Shown here one piece after another: positions 31,753 to 41,183 of a stretch of DNA of 64,000 nucleotides. A program made the position numbers and the translations under genes. Position 1 is the first letter of the stretch. Every line of letters begins with the position of its first letter. Source of the stretch: Flavobacterium cheniae (GTDB taxonomy: Bacteria; Bacteroidota; Bacteroidia; Flavobacteriales; Flavobacteriaceae); assembly GCF_004363695.1 (NCBI RefSeq), contig NZ_SNZC01000002.1:372001-436000 (forward strand). Reading direction: 5' to 3'. The notes beneath the pieces were generated by a model. That model was given only the letters and a program-made list of their open reading frames with translations, was not told where the DNA came from and made no database searches.

Positions 31753-34700
31753 ATGAGTAATAAAATAACCAAAAGCTTCGGAATTTCAACATGGGCGATT
31801 AACAATAAAATGACCGTGTATGTAATTACAGCTATTATCTTGATAGGCGGATTAATTTCCTACTATTCAATGCCTCGTGAAGATTTCCCTGAAATTATTG
31901 AAACTAAAATTTACGTTAGTTCTATCAATCCAGGAAATGCCGCTGAAGATGTTGAAAAATTAATCACTAAACCTTTAGAAGAAGAGTTTAACAATATATC
32001 TGGTGTAACTAAAATTACCTCAAACACACTTCAAGATTATTCTATGATTTTAGTGGAGTTTGATGAAGATATCTCGGTTGATGCAGCCAAACAAAAAGTA
32101 AAAGACAAAGTAGATTTAGTAAAATCTGAAACCGATTGGCCAACAATGCCAGGAGGCGAAAAGGTAGAACCAAACGTTTTCGATTTAAACATTGCAGAAG
32201 AACAACCTATATTAAATATTAATTTATCGGGAGATTTACCTTTAGATAAATTAAAAGATTATGCAGAATATTTAGAAGATAAAATCGAAAGATTACCACA
32301 AATTAAAGAAGCAGCTATTCGTGGTGCGCAAGAAAAAGAAGTGGAAATCGCAGTAGATATTTACAAAATGACGGCAGCTCAAGTCAGTTTTGATGATATT
32401 ATCGGAGCTGTTTCAAGAGAAAACACAACTATTTCTGGTGGAAATGTAGTCAATAACGGCATCAAGAAAAACATTCGAGTGGTAGGAGAAATTGAAAATC
32501 CTGCCGAATTGGAAGACGTTGTGGTTAAAAAACAAGATGGCGTGGTGTATCTTAAAGATATTGCAACCATTAAGTTTCAACCTAAAGAAGCTACAACACA
32601 TGCCAGAGAATATGGCAATGCCGTTGTTATGCTTGATATTAAGAAACGTAGTGGTAAAAACATGATTGAGGCAACTGAAAGCATCAAGAAAATTGTTAAA
32701 GAAGCACAAGACAACTACTTTCCTTCGAATTTAAAAATTTCTATGGCAAATGATCAATCTTCAAGAACCATTAACCAAGTAGATGATTTAGTAAACAACA
32801 TCATTTTTGGAGTATTACTTGTAGTAGGTGTTTTGATGTTTTTCTTAGGATTTAGAAGTGCGCTTTTCGTAGGTTTTGCCATTCCGCTTTCTATGTTTAT
32901 GTCGTACATTATTTTAGCTTCATTTGGAGTAACTTTAAATACGATGGTATTATTTGCCTTAGTAATGGGACTCGGAATGCTAGTTGATAACGGAATTGTA
33001 GTAGTAGAAAACGTACATTCGTTAATGAGTCAAGGCTTAAGCCGTAAGCAAGCTGCTATTGAAGGTGTTGGAGAAATTGCATGGCCTATTATTGCATCAA
33101 CTGCAACCACTTTAGCTGCCTTTTTCCCATTAGGATTATGGCCGGGAACTATGGGTAAATTCATGATATATTTCCCTATGACACTTTCTGTTGTATTGTT
33201 TTCATCATTGTTTGTTGCATTAGTTATCAATGCACTTATTAATGCCGAATTTATGCAATTGGAAGAGAAAGAAATGTCTCAAAAAACATTAATTCGTTTG
33301 AGTAGCATTGTAGGAGGAATAGGAATAATTTTAGTAATTCTTGGTTTTTCAACCAGCACAGATGGTTTAAAAGGAATTGGAAATTTAATGGTTTTCTTTT
33401 CCGTAATGCTTTGGGTTTACAAATATTATTTGTCAAGAGCTCAAAAGTATTTTATGGAAGTTTCATTAGTAAAACTTGAAAACTTTTATAAAGAATCGCT
33501 GATTTATGTTTTGAGCGGGAAAAGACCTTATTATTTTTTATTTGGAACCATTGGACTTTTAGTTTTCTCATTTATTTTAGTGGGGATTGCTCAACCAAAA
33601 GTGTTGTTCTTTCCTGAAAATCAGCCTAACCAAATTATAACGTATATTGAATTCCCAGAAGGAACTGATATTGCTAAAACAAATGCTTTTACTAAAGAAG
33701 TTGAGAAAAAAGTATATGCTGTAGCCAATAAATATACCGATGAAGAAAATTTCAACTTTATGGTTGAATCTGGCGTAGCACAAGTTGGTGAAGGTGCTGG
33801 AAATCCTCAAACCGATGGTGGTTCACAAAACGAAATGCCACACAGAGGAAAAATTACTTTATCAATGCGTGAATTCAAGTTTAGAAAAGGAGTTGAAAGT
33901 AGCGATTTAATGAATGAAATTCGAGCAGCTGTTAAAGGTTATCCTGGTGTTTCTATAATTGTTGAAAAAGATCAAAACGGACCGCCTTCAGGTTATCCGA
34001 TCAATGTTGAAATTTCAGGTGAAAATTATAATGACATGTTAATTGAAGCTGAAAAAGTAAAAGATTTTATCAACTCAAAAAACATTGCCGGAATTGAAGA
34101 ATTAAAACTAGATGTTAATAAATCAAAACCTGGTTTAGAAGTAATTGTTGATAGAAAAGTAGCTGGACAATTAGGTGTTTCAACAGCTCAAGTAGGACAA
34201 ACATTACGTCGTTCGGTATACGGAGAAAAGATTTCCACCTATAAAGAAGACAAAGATGATTATGAAATAAATGTGCGTTTTAATGAAGATTTGAAAAATG
34301 ATAACAGTGCTATTTTCAATCAGCCAATCACATTTAGAGATCAAGCTACTGGAAGATTACAACAAGTTCCAATTGCTGCATTAGTAGAAAAAACAAACAC
34401 ATCATCATTCAATACCATCAAACGTAAAAACTTAAAACGAGTAATTACAGTATATTCAAATGTATTGGAAGGTTATAATGCGAATGAAATTGTAGGCGCT
34501 TTGAAAAAAGAAATGGCAACCTATAAAATGCCAAAAGACACTAATTTCGCTTTTACAGGTGAACAAGAAGAACAAGAAAAAAACTCTTCATTCTTATTTA
34601 AAGCTTTGTTAATTGCTATGGGAGGAATTATTTTAGTAATGGTGGCTCAGTTTAATTCGATTTCAAAACCAGCTATTATTATGTTTACCGTAATCTTAAG

Positions 34701-35226
34701 TTTTATTGGTGTATTCTTGGGATTAGTAATTTTTAGAGACGATTTCGTAATTATTATGACCATGATGGGAATTATTTCTCTTGCCGGAATTGTAGTAAAC
34801 AATGGAATTGTATTAATAGATTACACCCAATTATTATTAGACCGAAAAGTAGCCGAATTAGGTTTAGAAGAAGGATCAATCTTAAGTAAACAAGATTATT
34901 TTGATGCTATTGTTGAAGGTGGTCGTTCAAGATTACGCCCAGTATTGTTAACGGCTATTACAACGGTTTTAGGTTTAATTCCATTAGCAATTGGTTTAAA
35001 TATCGACTTCTTCGGATTATTCATCAACTACAACCCTAATATTTATATGGGTGGAGACAACGTGATTTTCTGGGGACCTTTAGCTAAAACGGTTATTTAC
35101 GGATTAATATTTGCAACATTCCTTACGTTGATTATTGTTCCTGTGATGTTCTTCTTATTAAACAGAATGAAAATCAAAATTAAAAACCGAAAAAACAAAG
35201 ACACTGAAATCTTACCATCAGTATAA
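31753..35226 (+). CDS. RND efflux pump, AcrB/HAE type permease
   Basis: An 1157-residue inner-membrane RND transporter with the two-fold repeat: TM1 at about 22-40, first periplasmic domain, TM2-6 around 340-490, an extra pair of helices near 520-570, second periplasmic domain and TM8-12 near 950-1130. The proton-relay helix reads GLGMLVDNGIVVVENV, keeping the first of the two AcrB aspartates and Asn at the second, a common HAE variant. At 1157 residues it is longer than AcrB (about 1050), mainly from insertions near residues 500-570 and 1090. Substrates are unknown. A bidirectional terminator follows. Confidence 0.94.
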   Translation: MSNKITKSFGISTWAINNKMTVYVITAIILIGGLISYYSMPREDFPEIIETKIYVSSINPGNAAEDVEKLITKPLEEEFNNISGVTKITSNTLQDYSMILVEFDEDISVDAAKQKVKDKVDLVKSETDWPTMPGGEKVEPNVFDLNIAEEQPILNINLSGDLPLDKLKDYAEYLEDKIERLPQIKEAAIRGAQEKEVEIAVDIYKMTAAQVSFDDIIGAVSRENTTISGGNVVNNGIKKNIRVVGEIENPAELEDVVVKKQDGVVYLKDIATIKFQPKEATTHAREYGNAVVMLDIKKRSGKNMIEATESIKKIVKEAQDNYFPSNLKISMANDQSSRTINQVDDLVNNIIFGVLLVVGVLMFFLGFRSALFVGFAIPLSMFMSYIILASFGVTLNTMVLFALVMGLGMLVDNGIVVVENVHSLMSQGLSRKQAAIEGVGEIAWPIIASTATTLAAFFPLGLWPGTMGKFMIYFPMTLSVVLFSSLFVALVINALINAEFMQLEEKEMSQKTLIRLSSIVGGIGIILVILGFSTSTDGLKGIGNLMVFFSVMLWVYKYYLSRAQKYFMEVSLVKLENFYKESLIYVLSGKRPYYFLFGTIGLLVFSFILVGIAQPKVLFFPENQPNQIITYIEFPEGTDIAKTNAFTKEVEKKVYAVANKYTDEENFNFMVESGVAQVGEGAGNPQTDGGSQNEMPHRGKITLSMREFKFRKGVESSDLMNEIRAAVKGYPGVSIIVEKDQNGPPSGYPINVEISGENYNDMLIEAEKVKDFINSKNIAGIEELKLDVNKSKPGLEVIVDRKVAGQLGVSTAQVGQTLRRSVYGEKISTYKEDKDDYEINVRFNEDLKNDNSAIFNQPITFRDQATGRLQQVPIAALVEKTNTSSFNTIKRKNLKRVITVYSNVLEGYNANEIVGALKKEMATYKMPKDTNFAFTGEQEEQEKNSSFLFKALLIAMGGIILVMVAQFNSISKPAIIMFTVILSFIGVFLGLVIFRDDFVIIMTMMGIISLAGIVVNNGIVLIDYTQLLLDRKVAELGLEEGSILSKQDYFDAIVEGGRSRLRPVLLTAITTVLGLIPLAIGLNIDFFGLFINYNPNIYMGGDNVIFWGPLAKTVIYGLIFATFLTLIIVPVMFFLLNRMKIKIKNRKNKDTEILPSV

Positions 35227-35228
35227 AA

Positions 35229-35262
35229 CAAAAAAGTCCCGATTAAATCGGGACTTTTTTTA
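35229..35262. terminator. Bidirectional terminator between the efflux operon and the MORN gene
   Basis: AGTCCCGAT (35235-35243) pairs with ATCGGGACT (35247-35255), flanked by A- and T-tracts on both sides. It can serve the plus-strand pump gene and the convergent minus-strand gene. Confidence 0.88.
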
Positions 35263-35276
35263 TACTTTAAATTGAA

Positions 35277-35621
35277 TTAGTTTTTAACTAAAACATCTTT
35301 TGACCATTTTTTTACTTCAGCAATTCTACTATCAGAAAAATCAACTTCGCTTAATGAAGAGTCACTCCAGAAAAACCATTTTCCAGTTTTAGCGCCTTTA
35401 TTATATTCTCCAATAGATTGTTTACTACCATCTTCGTTATAAGCCATCCATTTTCCATGTAATTTTCCGTCTAAGTAATAACCTTCTTGTTTTACTTGTC
35501 CGTTATCGTAATAATATGTTGCTTTTACCATTTGGTCAACCACTTCTAATTTTGGTTTTACTTCTTGTGCAAATGACAAACTTGAAACCAATAAAACTGC
35601 TGCAATCACTAATTTTTTCAT
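35277..35621 (-). CDS. Secreted MORN-repeat (YwqK-like) protein
   Basis: A 114-residue exported protein with signal peptide MKKLVIAAVLLVSSLSFAQ. Two to three MORN-type repeats are visible: YYDNGQVKQEGYYLDGKLHGKW, shortened here to the pattern YxxGxxxxxGxYxxGxxxGxW, which recurs as YNEDGSKQSIGEYNKGAKTGKW-like sequence. Small proteins of this kind are abundant in Flavobacteriia and have no defined function. Confidence 0.8.
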   Translation of the reverse strand: MKKLVIAAVLLVSSLSFAQEVKPKLEVVDQMVKATYYYDNGQVKQEGYYLDGKLHGKWMAYNEDGSKQSIGEYNKGAKTGKWFFWSDSSLSEVDFSDSRIAEVKKWSKDVLVKN

Positions 35622-35728
35622 AGTCTTTTCTTTTTTAGGTTAACATTACAGAAACAAATATAAAATTTATTTTACAATAAAAAAACTTTTACTTAACAAT
35701 TTGGTAACATTGGATAAAAATTTAACAT

Positions 35729-35760
35729 TAAAAAAGCCAATACGTAATGTATTGGCTTTA
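35729..35760 (-). terminator. Terminator after the TlpA-like gene
   Basis: AAAGCCAATAC and GTATTGGCTTT form an 11-bp perfect stem with a GTAAT loop; minus-strand T-tract follows. The rest of 35622-35784 holds only AT-rich sequence. Confidence 0.85.
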
Positions 35761-35784
35761 AATAGGATATAAAAATAGAGGTTG

Positions 35785-36792
35785 TTATTTCACCAAACCA
35801 TCTAATAATTCAATTAATGATGTAGAAGAAGGTCTTGGTGCATCTGCCTTAACTACATTTCCATTTGGATCAATTAATATGAATCTTGGAATTGAATTAA
35901 TTCCAAAAGCTTTTACAAAATCAGAAGTCCAGTTTTTATCAGCAAATAATTGAATTCCACCCAATTCTTTAGTAACTACCATTTTTTTCCATTTCTCATA
36001 ATCCTTTTCTGTATCAACAGAAATACTCACAAACTCGATATTCTTTCCGTGATATTTTGCTTCTACTTTCTTTAAATGAGGAATCTCAGCTAAACAAGGT
36101 CCACACCAAGTAGCCCAAACATCAATATATACATATTTTCCTCTTAAATCTTCTAACTTGGTTTTTCCTCCTTTATGATTTTCATAATCAAATGATGGAG
36201 AAACAATGCCTTCCATTTTCTTAGCTGCTACCTTTTGTTTGTAATAATCTAACAAAAATTCTTCTTCTCCATCAAAAGTAGACTTCACCATTTTTACCAA
36301 AGTTTCATCAAAACCTTTCCCATCAATCATGCTAATATCATTCGCTTTCTTTTTAGCCAATGCGTCTTTAAAAGTAGCTTCGTCAGCATCAAATAAAGCT
36401 TCTAACTCCATCTCAAACTTTTCATCAGACAATGCTTTCTTAGCTAAATAGTTATTTTCATTAGCACCATTGCCCTTGTAAACAATAGTTTCATCAAAAT
36501 CTTTAGTATCTAATGTCAACTTTAGATCGTAACCATTTTTCAAAAACATAGTAGTTCCTTCGTTACCATCATTTAAACGGTATAATCCCCCATCTTTTGA
36601 AGCTTCAAAAGTGGTTTGAAACTCACCTTTTTTATTAATCCCAACTTTTTGTTTGAAAGATCTTCCTGAAGAAATAGTAATCGTATCCGAAAATCTATTC
36701 GCAATTTTTACGTTTAAAGAAACCGTATTAGTAGTATTTTGAGCAAATCCTGAAAGAATTGCGGCAAAAAACAAAATGAATGCTTTTTTCAT
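35785..36792 (-). CDS. TlpA-like periplasmic thiol-disulfide oxidoreductase
   Basis: A 335-residue exported protein: signal peptide (to about LSGFAQ, residue 18), an N-terminal DUF4369-like beta domain (20-120), a helical linker, and a C-terminal thioredoxin domain with active site VWATWCGPCLAEIPHLKK and cis-Pro segment SIPRFILID. Such TlpA/ResA proteins reduce cysteines of envelope proteins, for instance apocytochromes, but this Bacteroidetes fusion type is broadly distributed and its client is unknown. It is transcribed away from aspS and has its own terminator. Confidence 0.92.
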   Translation of the reverse strand: MKKAFILFFAAILSGFAQNTTNTVSLNVKIANRFSDTITISSGRSFKQKVGINKKGEFQTTFEASKDGGLYRLNDGNEGTTMFLKNGYDLKLTLDTKDFDETIVYKGNGANENNYLAKKALSDEKFEMELEALFDADEATFKDALAKKKANDISMIDGKGFDETLVKMVKSTFDGEEEFLLDYYKQKVAAKKMEGIVSPSFDYENHKGGKTKLEDLRGKYVYIDVWATWCGPCLAEIPHLKKVEAKYHGKNIEFVSISVDTEKDYEKWKKMVVTKELGGIQLFADKNWTSDFVKAFGINSIPRFILIDPNGNVVKADAPRPSSTSLIELLDGLVK

Positions 36793-36859
36793 GTTTTAAA
36801 AGTGTTATTTATTGAATCAAATCTATTAAAATTAAACGAATAAAATTAATATTTGTTAC

Positions 36860-36867
36860 TACATTTG
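36860..36867 (+). promoter_or_regulatory. Promoter -7 box for aspS
   Basis: TACATTTG, an exact TAnnTTTG match, ends 16 bp before the aspS ATG. Confidence 0.6.
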
Positions 36868-36883
36868 CAAAAAATTTCAAGAA

Positions 36884-38629
36884 ATGTACAGAAGTCATAA
36901 CTGTGGCGAATTAAACGCTTCACACATCAATACAGAAGTTACCCTTGCAGGTTGGGTTCAAAAATCGAGAGATAAAGGATTTATGATTTGGGTTGATTTA
37001 CGTGACCGTTATGGTATCACGCAATTAATCTTTGATGAACAAAGAACCGATAAAGCAGTGATTGAAAAAGCAAAATCTTTAGGAAGAGAATTTGTTATTC
37101 AAATCAAAGGAACTGTAATTGAGCGCGTTTCTAAAAACCCAAATATGGCAACTGGTGATGTTGAAATCTTAGTTACCGAATTAACTATTTTAAACGAAGC
37201 ACAATTGCCTCCATTTACTATCGAAGACGAAACCGATGGTGGTGAAGACATTCGTATGAAATATCGTTATTTAGATATTAGAAGAAATCCTGTTAAAAAT
37301 AATTTATTGTTCCGTCATAAAGTATCGATGGAAGTTAGAAAATATCTTTCTGACCAAGGTTTTTGTGATGTAGAAACACCTTATTTAATTAAATCTACTC
37401 CAGAAGGCGCGCGTGATTTCGTAGTGCCAAGTAGAATGAATGAAGGGCAGTTTTATGCACTTCCACAATCGCCACAAACATTCAAACAATTATTGATGGT
37501 AGGTGGAATGGATAAATATTTCCAAATTGTGAAATGTTTCCGTGACGAAGATTTACGTGCTGACCGTCAACCAGAATTTACACAAATCGACTGCGAAATG
37601 GCATTCGTGGAGCAAGAAGATATTTTAGATATGTTCGAAGGCTTAACGCGTCATTTACTAAAAGAAATCAAAGGAATTGAAGTAGATAAATTCCCAAGAA
37701 TTACTTACGATTACGCAATGAAAACCTACGGTAATGACAAACCAGATATTCGTTTTGAAATGAAATTTGGTGAGTTAAACGCTGTAGCACAACATAAAGA
37801 TTTTCCAGTATTCAATTCAGCAGAATTAGTTGTAGGAATCGCTGCGCCAGGTTGTGCAAATTATACCAGAAAAGAAATTGATGCTTTAATTGATTGGGTA
37901 AAACGCCCTCAAGTTGGAGCATTAGGAATGGTATATGTAAAATGTGAAGAAGATGGAACTTTCAAATCGTCTGTAGATAAATTCTACGATCAAGAAGATT
38001 TGAAAAAATGGGCAGAAATTACCAATGCAAAACCAGGTGATTTAATTTTAGTATTATCAGGAAAAGCTGATAAGACAAGAACACAATTATCAGCTCTTCG
38101 TATGGAAGTGGCTACTCGTTTAGGTTTGAGAAAATCTGACGAATTTGCGCCATTATGGGTAGTAGATTTCCCATTATTAGAATGGGACGAAGAAAGCGGA
38201 AGATACCACGCAATGCACCACCCTTTTACTTCTCCAAAACCAGAAGACATGGCATTAATTGAAACCGAACCTGGAAAAGTTCGCGCTAATGCTTATGATA
38301 TGGTATTAAATGGAAACGAAATTGGTGGAGGTTCTATTCGTATTCATGACAGAGAATTACAAAGTAGAATGTTTGATTTGTTAGGATTTAGCAAAGAAGA
38401 AGCTTTATCTCAGTTTGGATTTTTAATGAATGCCTTTGAATTTGGAGCGCCACCACACGGAGGTTTAGCTTTTGGATTGGATAGATTGGTTTCTATTTTA
38501 GGCGGACAAGAAACGATTCGTGACTTTATTGCTTTCCCTAAAAATAATTCAGGAAGAGATGTAATGATTGATGCGCCATCTACAATTGATGAAGCACAAT
38601 TACAAGAATTACATATTAAATTAAGATAA
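36884..38629 (+). CDS. aspS: Aspartate-tRNA ligase
   Basis: Charges tRNA-Asp. The 581 residues match the bacterial type: N-terminal OB anticodon domain (to about 110, [20 protein letters not shown]), class II motif 2 in [19 protein letters not shown], a GAD insertion domain (about 280-410), and motif 3 in [16 protein letters not shown] near 540. Transcribed from its own promoter; a small membrane protein gene follows after 1 bp. Confidence 0.97.
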   Translation: MYRSHNCGELNASHINTEVTLAGWVQKSRDKGFMIWVDLRDRYGITQLIFDEQRTDKAVIEKAKSLGREFVIQIKGTVIERVSKNPNMATGDVEILVTELTILNEAQLPPFTIEDETDGGEDIRMKYRYLDIRRNPVKNNLLFRHKVSMEVRKYLSDQGFCDVETPYLIKSTPEGARDFVVPSRMNEGQFYALPQSPQTFKQLLMVGGMDKYFQIVKCFRDEDLRADRQPEFTQIDCEMAFVEQEDILDMFEGLTRHLLKEIKGIEVDKFPRITYDYAMKTYGNDKPDIRFEMKFGELNAVAQHKDFPVFNSAELVVGIAAPGCANYTRKEIDALIDWVKRPQVGALGMVYVKCEEDGTFKSSVDKFYDQEDLKKWAEITNAKPGDLILVLSGKADKTRTQLSALRMEVATRLGLRKSDEFAPLWVVDFPLLEWDEESGRYHAMHHPFTSPKPEDMALIETEPGKVRANAYDMVLNGNEIGGGSIRIHDRELQSRMFDLLGFSKEEALSQFGFLMNAFEFGAPPHGGLAFGLDRLVSILGGQETIRDFIAFPKNNSGRDVMIDAPSTIDEAQLQELHIKLR

Positions 38630-38630
38630 C

Positions 38631-38861
38631 ATGAAAAAGATTCTAATTGGTCTTATCGTAACCATTGCTTGCCTTATTTCTTTTGGATATTTTCAAAAAA
38701 ACAACGGCTTAAATGGCGATAAATGGATTGGAATTGGAATTTTATTAGTAGCTTTCGTTTTAATGCCATTGTTTTTATATTCGAGATTTAAGAACAAAGA
38801 AACGAGAGAAAGAATGCTAAACTTAAGTTCAAAGAAAAAAGAAGACACTGATAATCAGTAA
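38631..38861 (+). CDS. Small two-helix membrane protein
   Basis: A 76-residue protein with two transmembrane helices (about 3-22 and 36-55) and a charged C-terminal tail (KETRERMLNLSSKKKEDTD). It starts 1 bp after the aspS stop, so it is likely translated from the same mRNA. No family function is known to me. Confidence 0.75.
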   Translation: MKKILIGLIVTIACLISFGYFQKNNGLNGDKWIGIGILLVAFVLMPLFLYSRFKNKETRERMLNLSSKKKEDTDNQ

Positions 38862-38907
38862 TTTTGAAATATTTTTAACTTTTTCTTGTTCGTGTCGTAA
38901 ATAAGTA

Positions 38908-38915
38908 TATCTTTG
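38908..38915 (+). promoter_or_regulatory. Promoter -7 box for the cold-shock gene
   Basis: TATCTTTG matches TAnnTTTG with TTG at 38886-38888, a spacing of 19 bp. It ends 30 bp before the ATG, predicting a leader near 25 nt. Confidence 0.65.
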
Positions 38916-38945
38916 AAGTATTATTAATTTTTTTATATTACAAAA

Positions 38946-39146
38946 ATGCGCACAGGCAAAGTTAAATTCTTCAATGAATCAAAAGGTTACGGTTTTATTA
39001 CAGATGATGAAACAGGAAAAGACATTTTCGTACACGCAAGCGGAATGAGAGTTGAATCTCTTAATGAAGGTGATGCAGTTAGCTACGAAGAAGAAGAAGG
39101 AAGAAAAGGTAAAGTAGCTGCTCAAGTAGTAGTTATCGAAGACTAA
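38946..39146 (+). CDS. Cold-shock-domain protein (CspA family)
   Basis: A 66-residue single cold-shock domain. RNP1 (KGYGFI, residues 14-19) and RNP2 (DIFVHAS, 29-35) are intact, so it should bind single-stranded RNA or DNA. The predicted leader is short, unlike the roughly 160-nt thermosensing leader of E. coli cspA, so cold regulation through that mechanism is unlikely. Its own promoter and terminator make it monocistronic. Confidence 0.96.
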   Translation: MRTGKVKFFNESKGYGFITDDETGKDIFVHASGMRVESLNEGDAVSYEEEEGRKGKVAAQVVVIED

Positions 39147-39177
39147 TATATATTATTTTTTGATTACCTAGAAAGAA

Positions 39178-39207
39178 CAAAGTCCCGATTAATCGGGACT
39201 TTTTTTA
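39178..39207 (+). terminator. Terminator after the cold-shock gene
   Basis: The perfect palindrome AGTCCCGATTAATCGGGACT (39181-39200) is followed by seven Ts. Its stem is nearly the same as that at 35235-35255. Confidence 0.9.
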
Positions 39208-39235
39208 TGCAAATAGCTGAAAGAAATACTTCAAT

Positions 39236-39268
39236 AAAAAAAGGACTACATTTTTGTAGTCCTTTTTA
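39236..39268 (-). terminator. Terminator after the TonB receptor gene
   Basis: GGACTACA (39243-39250) and TGTAGTCC (39255-39262) with a TTTT loop and flanking A/T tracts; on the minus strand it directly follows the receptor stop codon. Confidence 0.88.
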
Positions 39269-39284
39269 ATTCTCAACTAACCTT

Positions 39285-41099
39285 CTATTTAAACAAATAT
39301 TTCATTCCAAATAAAATATTTCCTTTTGGCATAGGAACAAATGTATTTTCAAAATACTCTGTATTGAAAATATTTTGAATTAACATATTAATTTCAACAT
39401 TTTTAGTTCTGAATGTTGTATTCAAATCATAAACATTATAAGAAATTCTTGAGGTTCTCTCAGCATATCGGTATGAAATGTTTTGACTAAAACCTTTAAA
39501 CAATTGAATATCATAATTAAAAACAACTTGATGACGCATAGAATTTATACCGTTTTTTGAAATCAAATCTGTATTGATATTGTCATCAATGTAAGTGTAG
39601 CCTAAGTTTAGCTGATTTTTAATTTTACCTAATGAAAAATTATACTTTAACGAGGATTCGAAACCTTTTGTCTCAACATCAATATTAACTGGTCTCCATA
39701 AATCGGCTGGAGTTGCTCTTCTGTAATCGATGAAATTTTCTGTATTTCTATTAAAAAAGGCCACATTAAAATCAACTTTAATTGCATGATATTTGAACCC
39801 TAATTCTTGAGCAAAGGCTCTTTCTGCTTCTAAATTTGGATTCCCTTGAGTTTCTAAATCACTATAATTTAAATCGGTATAAGTAGGAACTCTATATGTA
39901 TATCCAACGTTACTGTAAAGTCGAATTCTATCCGATAATTTCACCCCTAAATCAACACCTGGAAAAGCTCTATTGTCAAAATCAGAAAAATAAGAAACCG
40001 CAACACCTGGAGTAATATCTACTACTTTATCAAACAATTCAAAACGATGTTCTAAAAATAAAGTAGCAATTTCTCTTTCGGCATCTCCTAAGTTATTACT
40101 TTGAATCATATATTTTGAAAATTCAAGACCAAAACCTGTGATACCTATTTTAGATTCGTAAGAACCATTAAATTCTCCAGCAATTTTATTTGTGATATGT
40201 AAATTTCTGTAAACTGAAGGATTTGTTCTTATGAAAATATATTCGTCTTGGTTTCTTCTCCAATAAACTCTTGGTTTAAAAGTAAAATTCCCCCTTTTTA
40301 CTTCGGTGGAAAGTCCTATTAAACTTGCTTGCGTAACTTCATATGGAAGTGCAAAATCCCTAGTAACACCATAAAAATTTTGAGCTCCAAATTTTCTCTC
40401 AGAAAAAGCTGAAATTAAATTAATAGGTAGTTTAGATTTATTGAATTTACTTCTCAATACATAATTTGTATTATCAAAATCAGTGTTTTTTCTATAACCA
40501 TCTGAAGACTGCTTAGAAAAGTGAATCACATGATTGCTGTCTTCCAAATTAACAGCACCCGTAACTTCAGCAATAAATTGACCAAATGAACCTCCTTGAA
40601 TCTTAGCAATGATTGAGTTCTCCAAATTGTCATTAGTTACGATATTAATGGCTCCAGTAAATGCATTTTGTCCAAAAATACGTGCGGCAGGTCCTTTAAT
40701 TACTTCAATTCTTTTAATCACTTCAATTGGTAACGCTAAATTTAAAGTATGATGTCCAGTTTGTGGATCATCAACTTTAATACCGTCAATAAGCAATAAA
40801 GTTTGATCAAAACCTCCACCTCTAATGTATAAATCGGCTTGCATTCCGTTTACACCTTGACGTCTTACATCAATTCCTGCAACCTGTTGTAAAGCATCGG
40901 CAACGTTTGTAACACCTAATTTTTTGATGTCTTCAGCGGTAACAATTTGAATAGTTCTTGAATTTTCTTTAAAAGGTAAATCAATTCGAGAAGAAGTAAC
41001 TACAACTTCTTTAAGAGAATCAGTTTTTAATTCTGTTTCTTGTGCATTTCCGAGTAAAGCACTTAAAAGCAAGGTAGATAAAAAGTATTTATTTTTCAT
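39285..41099 (-). CDS. TonB-dependent outer-membrane receptor (BtuB-like)
   Basis: A 604-residue receptor with signal peptide (to about GNAQ, residue 19), a TonB-box-like KEVVVTSSR segment, a plug domain (about 40-160; VADALQQVAGIDVRR, LLIDGIKVDDPQTG, IEVIKGPAARIFGQNAFTGAINI) and a 22-strand barrel ending in NILFGMKYLFK with terminal Phe-Lys. The size resembles BtuB, so a small ligand such as a vitamin or chelate is plausible. There is no SusD partner. It is divergently transcribed from a MocR-type regulator, suggesting that the regulator controls it. Confidence 0.92.
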   Translation of the reverse strand: MKNKYFLSTLLLSALLGNAQETELKTDSLKEVVVTSSRIDLPFKENSRTIQIVTAEDIKKLGVTNVADALQQVAGIDVRRQGVNGMQADLYIRGGGFDQTLLLIDGIKVDDPQTGHHTLNLALPIEVIKRIEVIKGPAARIFGQNAFTGAINIVTNDNLENSIIAKIQGGSFGQFIAEVTGAVNLEDSNHVIHFSKQSSDGYRKNTDFDNTNYVLRSKFNKSKLPINLISAFSERKFGAQNFYGVTRDFALPYEVTQASLIGLSTEVKRGNFTFKPRVYWRRNQDEYIFIRTNPSVYRNLHITNKIAGEFNGSYESKIGITGFGLEFSKYMIQSNNLGDAEREIATLFLEHRFELFDKVVDITPGVAVSYFSDFDNRAFPGVDLGVKLSDRIRLYSNVGYTYRVPTYTDLNYSDLETQGNPNLEAERAFAQELGFKYHAIKVDFNVAFFNRNTENFIDYRRATPADLWRPVNIDVETKGFESSLKYNFSLGKIKNQLNLGYTYIDDNINTDLISKNGINSMRHQVVFNYDIQLFKGFSQNISYRYAERTSRISYNVYDLNTTFRTKNVEINMLIQNIFNTEYFENTFVPMPKGNILFGMKYLFK

Positions 41100-41138
41100 T
41101 TGAAGTTTATTTTAAAACGGTGCAAAAGTCGTAACTTT

Positions 41139-41183
41139 CCGGACGATTAAAATAGTCCAGTTTTAAAATGAAAGATAGTCCGG
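41139..41183. promoter_or_regulatory. Candidate MocR operator: three 9-bp motifs
   Basis: ATAGTCCAG (41152-41160) and ATAGTCCGG (41175-41183) are direct repeats with starts 23 bp apart; the inverse CCGGACGAT (41139-41147) is a third copy with one mismatch. The arrangement of direct plus inverted copies resembles known operators of MocR regulators such as GabR and PdxR. The last copy lies inside the first codons of the regulator gene. Confidence 0.5.
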
